A stretch of 64,000 nt of DNA from JAEUJM01 sp964635055 (GCA_964635055.1 CAZWMT010000007.1:95182-159181), one strand, 5' to 3'. Positions 1-8,734 are shown, counted from the stretch's first letter. Notes: generated by a model not told the origin, from the sequence alone. Numbers and translations: made by a program.

Positions 1-1
1 G

Positions 2-757
2 GCGACTGCTTCGACCACCATCGAGGTCAGCAGTTCGGTGGTTGGCGACCCGACCGAGCACTTCGTCGTGTTCGCTCGGGGCGACTCGATGGACGGCGGG
101 GCCCACCCAATCCGCCACGGCGATGCCCTGCTGATGGAGTGGGTACGCAACTTGGATCGCCAGGCGTTGGTCGGTTCCGTCGTCCTCGTCCAGCTCACGA
201 CGGCCGCCGTCACCGCCACGGCGCTCAAGGTCCTCGAACGCGACGGTGATGGCTGGCAGCTGACGTCGACGAACCCCGACACACCGCCGATCGCCGGCAC
301 GACGGACATGACGATCGTCGCCCGCCTCGTGCGCCGCCTCGACCAGCGGGACATCAACCCGCTGGCGGACAAGATCGGCGAGCTCTACAAGCGCTCCGAC
401 ATCCCGGCCCTGTACGGCGCCGAGTTCAGCCCGGGCAACTGGAACAGCGGCCACGTGTCGATCCCGGGCCACGCCATCCTCTTCGTGACGCTGGAGAAGA
501 GCGAGCACATGACCCACGGCGCCGACTACGTCGACCACTTCGAGGGCCCGGACACGTTCGTCTGGAGCTCCCAGAACAGCGTCGGCCCCGACTCCAAGAA
601 GGGCCACGAGATCCTCGACGCCCTCAGCACCGGCACCCAGATCCACCTCTGGACCCGCCAGAAAAAGACCGACGTCGCCTTCGAGTACCGCGGCCTCGTG
701 GTGCCAGTAAGCCATAGCGGCGATCGCCCGATGTCCGTCCGGATGCGCCGTGCCTGA
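2..757 (+). CDS. S24-like / DUF3427 protein, 5'-truncated by window edge
   Basis: The frame is open from base 2 and the first possible start (GTG 38) falls inside a domain, so the true start lies left of the window. After that GTG, GDSMDGG gives the candidate catalytic Ser of an S24/LexA-like fold, and the Lys of ALKVL about 45 residues later could be its partner. From about residue 100 to the end the sequence reads as DUF3427 (LFVTLEKSEHM, WSSQNSVGPDS), the domain that usually closes defence-type DEAD/DEAH helicases. It is probably the tail of such a helicase acting on DNA; the helicase part itself is not visible. The stop overlaps GTG 750, suggesting translational coupling to what follows. 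Confidence 0.7.
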   Translation, partial: ATASTTIEVSSSVVGDPTEHFVVFARGDSMDGGAHPIRHGDALLMEWVRNLDRQALVGSVVLVQLTTAAVTATALKVLERDGDGWQLTSTNPDTPPIAGTTDMTIVARLVRRLDQRDINPLADKIGELYKRSDIPALYGAEFSPGNWNSGHVSIPGHAILFVTLEKSEHMTHGADYVDHFEGPDTFVWSSQNSVGPDSKKGHEILDALSTGTQIHLWTRQKKTDVAFEYRGLVVPVSHSGDRPMSVRMRRA

Positions 758-842
758 CGAGCCAATCGCCGGGCCGACTTCTGGGCCTTACCCCGAGTAC
801 CTAGCCGCCGCCATTCAGGAGTCGGGTCGGGCGCTCCTCTAG
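750..842 (+). other. 30-codon ORF ending in TAG, in frame with the next ATPase
   Basis: GTG 750 overlaps the stop of the preceding gene (gtgcctga), the usual layout of a coupled operon gene. The frame runs 30 codons (beginning MPDEPIAG) to TAG at 840-842. The large ATPase then starts in the same reading frame at GTG 846, with no convincing ribosome site of its own. Either this is a leader ORF, or it is the original N-terminus of the ATPase cut off by an amber codon. No function can be assigned to the peptide. Confidence 0.4.
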
Positions 843-845
843 ATC

Positions 846-3131
846 GTGCGCCAGCGCGAGCAGATCGCTCCTATAGACCAGACGACCGTGGACGACTGGT
901 ACCAAGCGACCGACGATGAGCTCGCCGCCGTTCAGGACTTTACGATCAAGGTAACGTTTCGGAGGCGCCGTGAACTTGCCTTCTTGCAGGCGGAGCGAGC
1001 AGCCACGAGTGCCTCTTTGCAACCTGATCAGACCGACTTGATAACTGCAATCCATGCGCTGGTTGACGGCCTTTGGTGGGTGTCAAAGTCCAACGAGACC
1101 TCAACGGCCGGGCAACGTGCGGCCCTGTTGGCTGTACTGCTCCTACTCCCGCTCTCTAGGCACCCACGTGCTGGACTGTATAGGCACGCCGTGAAGTCGC
1201 TCGACTTGTCGACCGCCGATCGTGCGGGCCTTCCAGAAGCGTTAGGTCTGACGTGGCTCGACTTCGAGACTCACGTGAAGCGAGTTCGTCCGGGACTGGT
1301 CCCGCCTCCAGACGCCGGTGATCTTGCCGTGCCAGATCTTTCCATGGCGGCTGCATCACTAGTGGACGGCCTTCCCGATCTCAAGAAAGTCTCGCCGCCT
1401 CCCTACGAGCGCTCCGATGAGGCCCGCCGTGTACTCTCAGTTCGCTTGAAGAGCTTTCGGGGATCACCAGAGGAGATGGTTCTCGACTTCTCACGCAACG
1501 GTACACCCGCGTCGGCCTTGGTCATCGGCGATAACGGCGTGGGAAAGAGCACCCTGGTGGATGCCATCGAATTTGGCTTGCAGGGCCGGATAGGGCGCTC
1601 TCTTGCCTTTGATAGCCCTCTCGGCCCAGCTGCAGCATCGTTCGCTGGATCGGACCGACCAGAGGTCGAGGTGGTGCTGGACGACGGTTCCAAGGTCACT
1701 CGCGCTTTGATCGAGCGAGACTCCGGGCGGCTGTCTGCGGATAGTGACGCCGTGCGTCCGGGGTTCCGCCTGGCACCTATCACGCTCAAGCGCCAGGACA
1801 TTCTTCGCTTTCTAGATACCGACGCTCTTGCACGTGGCCACGTCTTCTTTGACTACTTTCCTGCCACAGCCAGCTCGATGGCGATCCGACCCGAAGAGTC
1901 GGTGCGGCGTCTTGACGACGAGGACTACCAGCTACGGATCCAACGAACGCAGGTAGCAGAGCAGTTGGGGGACGAGCTCGGAGTCGCGCCAGAAGCCATC
2001 GCCGCCCGTGACGCCCTCCTTCGAGTCTTGAAAGACCGCTTTACCGACGGTCAGTCGGTCGATGCAGCACGAGCCTCGGGGCGCTGGCAGCTAATCCCCG
2101 ACGCAGTGAGGATACCTGCGGAGCACCTTCTCGCCATCACCGCGCGGCTCGGCGCCATCAAGAAGGAGCGGCGGAAGGCTTCCGAGGTACTGAATCCCGT
2201 GGCATATCAGGAGCATGCTGCTCTGATCGGCGACATCCTCGGAGACGTAGGCGATGAGCTCACTTCCGCCTTTCGAGCCATCAGCCGGGCTCCCCATGTC
2301 GGACGCATCAGCGCCGTGTTCGGCCGGTCAGGACCAGTCTCGCTAGATATCGTGGTCGAACTTACGTCGGGAGTTCGGTGCTTTCCACAGCAGGTGTTCT
2401 CGGAGGGATACAGCGACCTTCTGGCAATCCTATTTTTCGTCGCAGTCGCAACACGTTCTGCAGACCATGGGCAAGCAAGGGTGCTCATCTTGGATGACGT
2501 CTTCCAGAGTGTGGACGCAAGTGTCCGCTTAGGAGCAGTGGCCCACCTGCTCGAGAGGCTTCGGGACTGGCAGCTTATCCTCACAGTGCACGACCGCCTA
2601 TGGTTCGAGCAGCTACGTACGGCCTTCCACCGCGCGGGGCATCCATTCGTCGAGCGGGAACTCCGACGGTGGACATTCGAGAACGGGCCAACGCTGCTCG
2701 GCGAGCTCCCATCGCTCACGAGTAACCTGGAGCTGCAGCTGCGCTCAGGCGATCCCGGAACGATCTGCGGTACTGCGGGTCGCCTGCTCGAACAGGCGAG
2801 CGATCAGCTGTCGTCGCGACTTGGAACCTCGGTTACTCGTCGACCCGGGGACAAGTACACGCTGGGCGATCTATGGCCAGGAGTCGCGAAGGCGCTAAAG
2901 AGGACTTCGGTCAGCTCGTTGTGTGCGCAGATCGACACACTGTACTCCCTACGAAATCTTGCGGGAGCTCACTATAACCAGTGGGCTGAGTCGCTCTCCC
3001 TCTCTGAGGCGGAGGAGTTCGGAGAGGCTGTATTGGCGTTCGCTCGTGCCACCTGGTGCTCGGACTGCCACGAGTGGATCGGTAGATACGACAAGATAAT
3101 CCGCTGTCCAGGGGGTCACCTCACACCTTAG
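846..3131 (+). CDS. SMC/RecF-like AAA ATPase with HEPN-like, Cys-rich C-terminus
   Basis: The protein is 761 aa. Residues 1-190 are an uncharacterised helical region. An ABC/SMC-type ATPase then starts with a Walker A at about 230 (GDNGVGKST). Walker B with D-loop comes at about 550 (LILDDVFQSVD), and a switch His follows in LTVHD. A long insertion separates the two halves, as in RecF/RecN and OLD-like defence ATPases. The last 100 residues look HEPN-like (RNLAGAHYN) and end in a CxxC...C motif (CSDCHEWIGRYDK then CPGGH) that could bind zinc. It probably couples ATP hydrolysis to nucleic-acid sensing or cleavage. It lies directly behind the S24/DUF3427 gene, likely in one transcription unit. 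GTG 846 is the first start after an in-frame TAG and has a weak ribosome site, so the true N-terminus is uncertain. Confidence 0.75.
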   Translation: MRQREQIAPIDQTTVDDWYQATDDELAAVQDFTIKVTFRRRRELAFLQAERAATSASLQPDQTDLITAIHALVDGLWWVSKSNETSTAGQRAALLAVLLLLPLSRHPRAGLYRHAVKSLDLSTADRAGLPEALGLTWLDFETHVKRVRPGLVPPPDAGDLAVPDLSMAAASLVDGLPDLKKVSPPPYERSDEARRVLSVRLKSFRGSPEEMVLDFSRNGTPASALVIGDNGVGKSTLVDAIEFGLQGRIGRSLAFDSPLGPAAASFAGSDRPEVEVVLDDGSKVTRALIERDSGRLSADSDAVRPGFRLAPITLKRQDILRFLDTDALARGHVFFDYFPATASSMAIRPEESVRRLDDEDYQLRIQRTQVAEQLGDELGVAPEAIAARDALLRVLKDRFTDGQSVDAARASGRWQLIPDAVRIPAEHLLAITARLGAIKKERRKASEVLNPVAYQEHAALIGDILGDVGDELTSAFRAISRAPHVGRISAVFGRSGPVSLDIVVELTSGVRCFPQQVFSEGYSDLLAILFFVAVATRSADHGQARVLILDDVFQSVDASVRLGAVAHLLERLRDWQLILTVHDRLWFEQLRTAFHRAGHPFVERELRRWTFENGPTLLGELPSLTSNLELQLRSGDPGTICGTAGRLLEQASDQLSSRLGTSVTRRPGDKYTLGDLWPGVAKALKRTSVSSLCAQIDTLYSLRNLAGAHYNQWAESLSLSEAEEFGEAVLAFARATWCSDCHEWIGRYDKIIRCPGGHLTP

Positions 3132-3215
3132 GCGCCCTCACGAGTAGCCGATTGCCGGAGGCACATTATGGACGTCAACCACACCGATCGAGACCTGCCT
3201 TATCGCTGAGCAGAC

Positions 3216-3815
3216 CTAGGCCGGTGGGACCGCTTCGATTGGGCTCCAGTGACCCAACTGCAGCAGGTAGGGAGGCCGTAGCCGAGCGCGGAAGGCGATG
3301 CGGTACCGCCTTCGTTCTGAGCGGCGGGTGTCAGAACGCACGACAGAAGTGACCTGTGAAGACCCCACCCGGCTCCCGCTTCGCAGGTTGCGAACAGCGT
3401 CGTCGTCCAACCAGCCCTCGTCTGGCGCGATCTGCAACGGCTCGGAGCGCTCACAAACCAACGCGTAGTGACGCCTGGGGGTTGTGCCGGACGGACTCCC
3501 ACTCGTGACGAGCGAGTACTCCGGGATCCTGAAGTCGCTACCATCGATTCCGACGGCAGAGTTCCATCGACCGACAATGCCGGGTCGCACGTCCCTCGTG
3601 GCAGGCGCCGACAGCATCGGCGTGAAGACGACCTCAGGGTCGTCCACCAGGTCTAGCAACAGCGAGAGTGACGGGCGGATGCTGCTTCCGATTCCCCAGA
3701 GGAAGACACCTTCGTTGAGTTCACGCTCGCGATCTTTCCTATCCACGATCGAGGATGCGGCCTCGCCCGCCTCCGTCCCGAACTTGGACCAGCAAAATGC
3801 CGCCGGCAGTAGCAT
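3216..3815 (-). CDS. Uncharacterised WGIG-family protein, defence-island associated
   Basis: ATG 3815 follows GGGAGG with 5-nt spacing, giving 199 aa. I recognise no named domain. The first 45 residues carry KFGTEAGE, SSIVDRKDRERE and FLWGIG, and a further block HYALVCE lies near residue 130. These align almost position by position with the start of the protein at 5632-6192 (KVGTHANE, DSIIERKRREIE, MWGYGG, RYALCIR), so the two are distant homologues. The last 60 residues are Arg-rich. It sits on the opposite strand between the SMC-like ATPase and the ImmA/PIN pair, and its start faces the ImmA promoter. Its function is unknown; a DNA- or nucleotide-related defence role is inferred from context only. 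Confidence 0.65.
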   Translation of the reverse strand: MLLPAAFCWSKFGTEAGEAASSIVDRKDRERELNEGVFLWGIGSSIRPSLSLLLDLVDDPEVVFTPMLSAPATRDVRPGIVGRWNSAVGIDGSDFRIPEYSLVTSGSPSGTTPRRHYALVCERSEPLQIAPDEGWLDDDAVRNLRSGSRVGSSQVTSVVRSDTRRSERRRYRIAFRARLRPPYLLQLGHWSPIEAVPPA

Positions 3816-3990
3816 CTGGGCCTCCCTTGGCCGTCGGGAAGTCATCGAGCTGTCCTGCTCGATGAACCTTACGGACCTGCGTCACCGGAGACGCGGATGC
3901 ACGAGGGTGTCATTCCATGGGAGGCCCCGTGGCTAACGTAGCGAACGTGTGTTCGCCCCGCAACCGGAGACCCTGGAGAGGTCGCGCCTG

Positions 3991-4986
3991 ATGACCTCAG
4001 AGAGTGAACTTCGCGCCACGCTCCGATCAGTCGGCCTCACAACGTCGGCGATCGACGCGGTGTGGCCAGAGTGGTGGAGCGAGGATGCCTCAGGGTCACC
4101 CTCAGCCACGACCGAGCTCCGGTTCACCGTGGCTCGGCGCCTTGGGATCTCGCCAGCGTCGCTCTTCGACGACCGCCCGACCTTCCTGTGGCACGACGAG
4201 ACACGCTTCAAGAACCTCGGTGCCGTCAACGATCACGAGGCGGCGGTTCTGGCGTCGTTCAGTGTGTCCGTGGGCCGATGCGCAATCGGCGCAACTCCGC
4301 TAATCGGGGGCACACCACCCCGAATTGCGGCGCTCGACCTTCGGGCTGACCTTCTCGAGCTAGGTCCGACCGTGGGCCTACAAGCACTCCTCGTTGGGTG
4401 CTGGAGCCTCCGCATCCCCGTCATCCACCTTCGAATCTTCCCGCTGCAACAGAAGCGCATGCACGCCGTAGCCGCCAGACTTGACAGCCGCTACGCAATC
4501 CTGGTCGGCCGCGAGTCACGGTTTCCGTCGCAGGTGGCCTTCTACATCGCTCACGAACTTGGGCACATCATGTCCGGTCACGTCGCGAACTCTGCAGCAC
4601 TCCTGGATGTGGATGATCCACTGCAGGCCGAGCCGCACCCGGACGAGGAGGAGGCGGCGGCCGATCGCTTTGCACTCGAACTCCTCACCGGCAGTGAGAG
4701 TCCCGAAATCGACACCGACCGGGCATCCTTCACGGTCATCGAGCTCGCCGCGGCGGCCATGAAGGAGGGAGCCAGCCGCGCAATCGACCCCGGTGTGATT
4801 GCATTGTGCCTTGCGCACAGGACTGGACAGTGGCAGGAGGCGATTGGCGCACTAAAGAGGATTCCTCCCGGTGAGGAAGACGTGACACGACGCATCAACG
4901 ACCTTGCTGCTGGTCAGTTTGCCTGGGACGCACTGACGGTCGACAACCAAGCCTTTCTGCGGACCATCATGGGCCAGCCGTCGTGA
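3991..4986 (+). CDS. ImmA/IrrE-family metallo-endopeptidase
   Basis: ATG 3991 has GGAGAGG nine bases upstream and is preferred to GTG 3949; this gives 331 aa. The central HELGH (in FYIAHELGHIMSGH) is the HExxH zinc-peptidase signature, and EEEAAADRFALELL downstream supplies the third ligand region. Members of this family cleave repressors or antitoxins, as ImmA does to ImmR in ICEBs1. No Xre-type HTH is seen at the N-terminus, although residues 45-60 (ARRLGISPASLF) resemble the helical lead found in HTH-ImmA fusions. Its stop overlaps the start of the next gene by 4 bp, so peptidase and PIN-like protein are probably made together. Confidence 0.85.
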   Translation: MTSESELRATLRSVGLTTSAIDAVWPEWWSEDASGSPSATTELRFTVARRLGISPASLFDDRPTFLWHDETRFKNLGAVNDHEAAVLASFSVSVGRCAIGATPLIGGTPPRIAALDLRADLLELGPTVGLQALLVGCWSLRIPVIHLRIFPLQQKRMHAVAARLDSRYAILVGRESRFPSQVAFYIAHELGHIMSGHVANSAALLDVDDPLQAEPHPDEEEAAADRFALELLTGSESPEIDTDRASFTVIELAAAAMKEGASRAIDPGVIALCLAHRTGQWQEAIGALKRIPPGEEDVTRRINDLAAGQFAWDALTVDNQAFLRTIMGQPS

Positions 4987-5642
4987 GCGTCGGTCCCTTC
5001 GCCGACAATGACGTTCTAATCAAGCTGTCGGCGTACAGGCTCCTGGTCGTCGCCCTTGGCCACATCGCGTCGGGAAGGGCGGGCGTACTCGCGGCGGCTC
5101 GATTTGTAGTCCCGAGCACCATTACCCGCCACCGGTTCATTGCTGATCCAGCGCGGGCGGTCGCGGAGTGGAAGTCCGCAGTCGCATCGCTAGATTTCCT
5201 TGAGCCCACCGATGAGGAAATCGCCCTCGCAACTGCGATCGAGGAAGCGGCTGTCATTGAGGGCGTACCTCTGGACGTAGGGGAGAGTCAGCTCTTTGCG
5301 ATAGCAATGTCGCGGCATGTCGCCACCGTCGTGACAGGCGACAAGCGAGCGATCGAGGCCGCCGAGCACCTCCTGGGAAGCACGTCTTTGTTGGGGGAGC
5401 TCCGGGGACGCGTCGCCTGCTTCGAGCAGTTGCTGGCCGCCCTCATTGAGAATGTTGACATTCACACCGTGCGGGCACATGTTTGCGGCGAGCCAGCGAT
5501 AGACAAGGCGGCCTCAATCTGTATGAGTTGCGGCAGCTTGGAGTCGGTACCGGAGATTGATGCGACGGGGCTGAGCAGCTACACCGACGCGGTGCGTGCG
5601 ACAGCGCCAAATGTAACGTCAGCGGATCCGTTCAGTTCCTGA
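4983..5642 (+). CDS. PIN-like domain protein coupled to ImmA peptidase
   Basis: GTG 4983 overlaps the ImmA stop (GTGA); the product is 219 aa. PIN-type acidic residues are visible in FADNDVLIKL near the N-terminus, DVGESQLFAIAMSR in the middle and VVTGDKRAIEA after it, the order expected for a Mg-dependent ribonuclease. About 90 residues follow the PIN core and contain CMSCG with an earlier Cys, so a small metal site is possible. Pairing with an ImmA peptidase suggests a toxin-like effector controlled by proteolysis, which is inference. Its 3' end overlaps the convergent gene 5632-6192 by 11 bp. Confidence 0.7.
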   Translation: MSVGPFADNDVLIKLSAYRLLVVALGHIASGRAGVLAAARFVVPSTITRHRFIADPARAVAEWKSAVASLDFLEPTDEEIALATAIEEAAVIEGVPLDVGESQLFAIAMSRHVATVVTGDKRAIEAAEHLLGSTSLLGELRGRVACFEQLLAALIENVDIHTVRAHVCGEPAIDKAASICMSCGSLESVPEIDATGLSSYTDAVRATAPNVTSADPFSS

Positions 5643-6192
5643 GAAAGACGGCGTAAGGCGCTACAAGTTCCGCTACAAGGCCGATAGGCACAGAGTCGCC
5701 CTCGTCACCATCGCCGACGACCTCGAGACAAGCCTTGTCCACGTGGCCGCTAATGTACGCGTCACCACTCCTGCCTCGACTGTTGCCAACGGCAACACGT
5801 GTGTCCTGCAGCGCCAACCTCGTGTCAACTGCCTGCAAGTCCCGAATGCAGAGCGCGTAGCGCGATCCGAGAACATCAATAGCATCCGGGATCGCTTCCC
5901 ACTGGACACCGTCAACCGAGTACTCCTCGGCCCGGATTTGATCAGCGAAGTGCCTAGAGTTCATCGGTTGCATGCATAAGCGGATCGGGCGATGCCGACT
6001 AACGTGAGCAGCGACAAACGGCTGCACCATCGTCAGAGGATGGCAGGTGTTCCCGCCGTACCCCCACATCGAGAGCCCCGCGTGCTCGATTTCTCGGCGC
6101 TTCCGCTCGATTATCGAGTCTAGTGGCTCATTGGCGTGCGTGCCGACCTTCATGAATAGAATCGCGTCACCAACCTCGAAGGCATCATTCAT
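5632..6192 (-). CDS. Uncharacterised WGYG-family protein, partner of NPPW methyltransferase
   Basis: ATG 6192 lies inside the last codons of the upstream methyltransferase (8-bp overlap), so the two are translationally coupled. The product is 186 aa with no named domain. The N-terminal third has DAILFMKVGTHANE, SIIERKRREIE and MWGYGGNTCHP; RYALCIRDLQ appears near residue 112. It is homologous to the protein at 3216-3815. The invariant-looking Trp-Gly-x-Gly and the RKxRE helix suggest a compact nucleic-acid or nucleotide-binding fold, but this is a guess. Tight coupling implies it works with the methyltransferase, for example as its specificity or effector subunit. Confidence 0.65.
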   Translation of the reverse strand: MNDAFEVGDAILFMKVGTHANEPLDSIIERKRREIEHAGLSMWGYGGNTCHPLTMVQPFVAAHVSRHRPIRLCMQPMNSRHFADQIRAEEYSVDGVQWEAIPDAIDVLGSRYALCIRDLQAVDTRLALQDTRVAVGNSRGRSGDAYISGHVDKACLEVVGDGDEGDSVPIGLVAELVAPYAVFLRN

Positions 6193-7026
6193 CTACGTCC
6201 TCCCCCAGGAGCTCTAACTCGTACTCGTCGTCATGTGCCTTTCCATAGTCGACCCGATGTCGCTCGCGCACGTACCTCACTGACGGGCCAACACCTTCAC
6301 CGTAGAAGTTTGCAAGCCGTTTCGGGTCCGTAATAGCATGGCTCCCCTCCTCGCGGCGGTTGTGAGGCCGGGAATGCAGCAGCAGATTGCAGGACCTGAG
6401 TTCTGGATTGTCATCGAGGTGATACGAGTGAAGGCGCGGCATCATCCTACTCACGTAGAAACCGTGGGATGAGGCGAACGCCTGCGCGTTGGCCAGGACC
6501 TCAGAAGTCCATGGTAGGTCCGCGTCGCGGTCGGCGATGACGACGACTCCCTCCCCGGTGTGACGAACGAGCTCCATGCCTCGTTGCACGAAGACGTTTA
6601 CGCTCTCGCCCCCGTTGCTTGCCCCCCAAGGTGGGTTTGTGTAAAAGAGCTCGAATACATCTGCCTCATCCAAGGCATCCAAGCAATTGTAGAGTCGGGC
6701 CTCAAGTGTATCGAGTCGCTCTCGATCAGCAAAGCGATTGATAGCGCCTACCATCCGCTCATCGAAGTCGAACACCTTGATTCTGCTAGGTCCATACTTG
6801 ACGATTCCTCTTCCCTGAAGGTATGCAACGCATACGGCGATCGAGTCGCCATCGCCCACAAAGGCCAACGAACGGCCGTCAGCCCAGTTCGCGACGTACT
6901 CGCTCTGTAATACCATGTCCCCCGCCTTCATATAGATTTGGTCGAACTGGCGAAGGGGTCTGGGTCGATTCTGGATAACGTCCGAAATGGCGTTCACCGC
7001 GGCCCGAAGGTCGATATCGTCGGCCA
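6185..7026 (-). CDS. BpsA-like methyltransferase fold with NPPW motif
   Basis: ATG 7026 follows GGGAAGGA with good spacing; the longer frame to 7105 lacks this. The product is 280 aa. FVGDGDSIAV is a SAM-binding motif I, VFDFDERM gives the acidic ribose-binding strand, and FYTNPPWG is motif IV. The layout resembles PF01861 (branched-chain polyamine synthase BpsA), which has DPPY at that place. NPPW is instead typical of amino-methyltransferases that make m6A or m4C in DNA. In this island a DNA-modifying role is more likely than polyamine synthesis, though the sequence cannot decide. It heads a two-gene operon with the WGYG protein. Confidence 0.7.
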
Positions 7027-7139
7027 TAACGAATCCTTCCCATTGCATGCGGTGTCCTGGAGTGAGGGTATGGGATCGCGCCGCTGCTCCCACTTTGGGG
7101 ACCACCTCATGCTGCTGTCCTCCAAGGGGATCGACGCTG

Positions 7140-7789
7140 TCACGCCACCGCCGCCGCGAAGCCTGCGAAGAGGTCGCCGGGGAGGAGGATGGAGAGGTGC
7201 CACGTGATGGCCATGGGTTGTTCCGACTCGTGGGTCACGTAGGTGGCGGGGCCGAGGAACCAGAAGGCTCGGTCGTCGTAGCGGAGGCGGGCGAAGAGCA
7301 TGATCCCTGTGCCTTGCTCGACATGGTGCTGGTAGCGGCGGCCGGTGGCGCTGTCGGCGCGGGTGGCCGACTGGCTCTCCCAGTGGATCAGCTCTCGGCT
7401 GATGGCGTAGTCCCGGTACCGGGTGGTGGGTGAGAAGCCGCCGCTGGTCTTGTCCAGGGTGAAGGCGAGGAGATCGGCGCCGGCATCTTCGGCCACCACA
7501 CGCCGGACTGCCACGTCGTCACCATGGCCAGGTCGGCGCCGACGCCGAAAGGAGCCAGGACCCCGAGGCGCGTGTACCTTGCGTGGATCTGCAGCGGGAC
7601 GTCCGGGCGGTCGGCCAGCGGCTCGTGGACGTGGTCGACTCGGTCGGCGAGGACATCGCACAGCTGGACGACCTCGCTTCGCACCTGCGGGTGGCGCCAC
7701 AGCAGGTCGACGCCGTCGGCCAGCGCGGCGCGAAGTCCTACTCGAAGCGTCCCCTTTGCTGTCGCCGCCGACCCACCGCTCATCAACAA
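7140..7789 (-). pseudogene. 3' fragment of DUF3427 helicase, frameshifted
   Basis: Two overlapping minus-strand frames together make one DUF3427 tail. The upstream frame (from 7789) reads GVDLLWRHPQVRSEVVQL to TTWQSGVWW. The downstream frame resumes AEDAGADLLAFTLDKT, YRDYAISRELIHWESQS and ends GFAAAVA at 7140. The join at about 7491-7498 is explained by loss of one G from a TGGTGG(G)CC run. No helicase motors precede it: the next bases upstream belong to an HNH gene. It is best read as the severed C-terminus of the helicase whose N-terminal part lies at 9290-11417. Confidence 0.75.
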
Positions 7790-7804
7790 CAGCTCGGGGG
7801 GCGA

Positions 7805-8734
7805 TCAGCTGGCTCTGCGGAACTCCTCGTATCGGATCTCGAGAAGCTCGACGCCGGGACGGTCTGATGCCTTGGTGGGGACGGAGAGCGTGCTCCCGTG
7901 AAGCTCCTGCAACCCGTGCCTCAGCATCGGCCCGTCATGCTCGCGCAGTATCTCTTCGCGGATCTCGACGACGTAGTCGGGCCGAATGCCAAGGATGTGG
8001 CCATCGAACGCCGCGTGGTGGATCTTGCACAGGGCCATGCCATTTGACACGACCGGGGCACCGAGGGGATCTCGGTCGGCCACGATGTGAGCCGCGTCGA
8101 GGAGCTGCGCGTGGCGGAGGTGACATACGGCGCATGCCTGCCTGTAGGCGCGGAGCACGCGCTCACGGAAGCCCGCTTGGTGAAGTCGCTGCAGCGTCAG
8201 GCGCCGGGCGTAGGCGCGCTCCAGCTCGGGCTCGTCGCTGTTGGCAAGGTCGATTCCGACCGACCCAGCGTCGTTGAGCGCCACGGAGACGGACAGGAGC
8301 TCCGGATGGTCCTCGACGACGAAGCATGGCCAGAAGGCTGTGTAGCGGCCTTTGTCGACTCCCAGGAAGTAGATCAGCGGGAGTTGGCGACGAAAGACCT
8401 CACGCACGCCCGAATTGAAGTGGTTCTCTGGATCGGTTCCCTGATACCGGTAGCGGAGCAGGCCATCTGCGCCGACGCCATCCTCGTACGGCGGGGCCTT
8501 GCCTGCTTTCGGCGGCGCTGTGGTGAGGCTGATCGGCAGAGAGAGCATCTCAGGCTTCCAGATGCCCGACGCACCCATTAGGGACATGGGCCTACCGCCA
8601 AACGCGAAGCCTCGCGTGAGAACCGACCAGTCAAGAATCTCGCCGTGCCGGGCCGTCTGCGCATCAAGGAATACAAACGCTGCCAGACGTGCCCGACGCT
8701 CAAGGTCCTCCTGCACACCTCGGAAGCCCGCCAT
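7805..8734 (-). CDS. HNH endonuclease, restriction type
   Basis: An intact 309-aa frame. The C-terminal half is a McrA-like HNH nuclease: CAVCHLRHAQLLDAAHI supplies a zinc CxxC and the first catalytic His, GAPVVSNGMALC the Asn, and HHAAFDGH the last His residues. The N-terminal 190 residues are a conserved domain often found with such HNH cores and may recognise DNA; they include RYRYQGTDPENH and FWPCFVV. The gene lies between two halves of a broken helicase gene on the same strand, 15 bp before the DUF3427 remnant. It probably belongs to a cassette inserted there. It looks functional and could act as a modification-dependent or ordinary restriction nuclease. Confidence 0.85.
   Translation of the reverse strand: MAGFRGVQEDLERRARLAAFVFLDAQTARHGEILDWSVLTRGFAFGGRPMSLMGASGIWKPEMLSLPISLTTAPPKAGKAPPYEDGVGADGLLRYRYQGTDPENHFNSGVREVFRRQLPLIYFLGVDKGRYTAFWPCFVVEDHPELLSVSVALNDAGSVGIDLANSDEPELERAYARRLTLQRLHQAGFRERVLRAYRQACAVCHLRHAQLLDAAHIVADRDPLGAPVVSNGMALCKIHHAAFDGHILGIRPDYVVEIREEILREHDGPMLRHGLQELHGSTLSVPTKASDRPGVELLEIRYEEFRRAS

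Noticed and set aside
3484..3936. 150-codon plus-strand frame
   Set aside because: Antisense to the WGIG-family gene, which has a ribosome site and a homologue in the same island.
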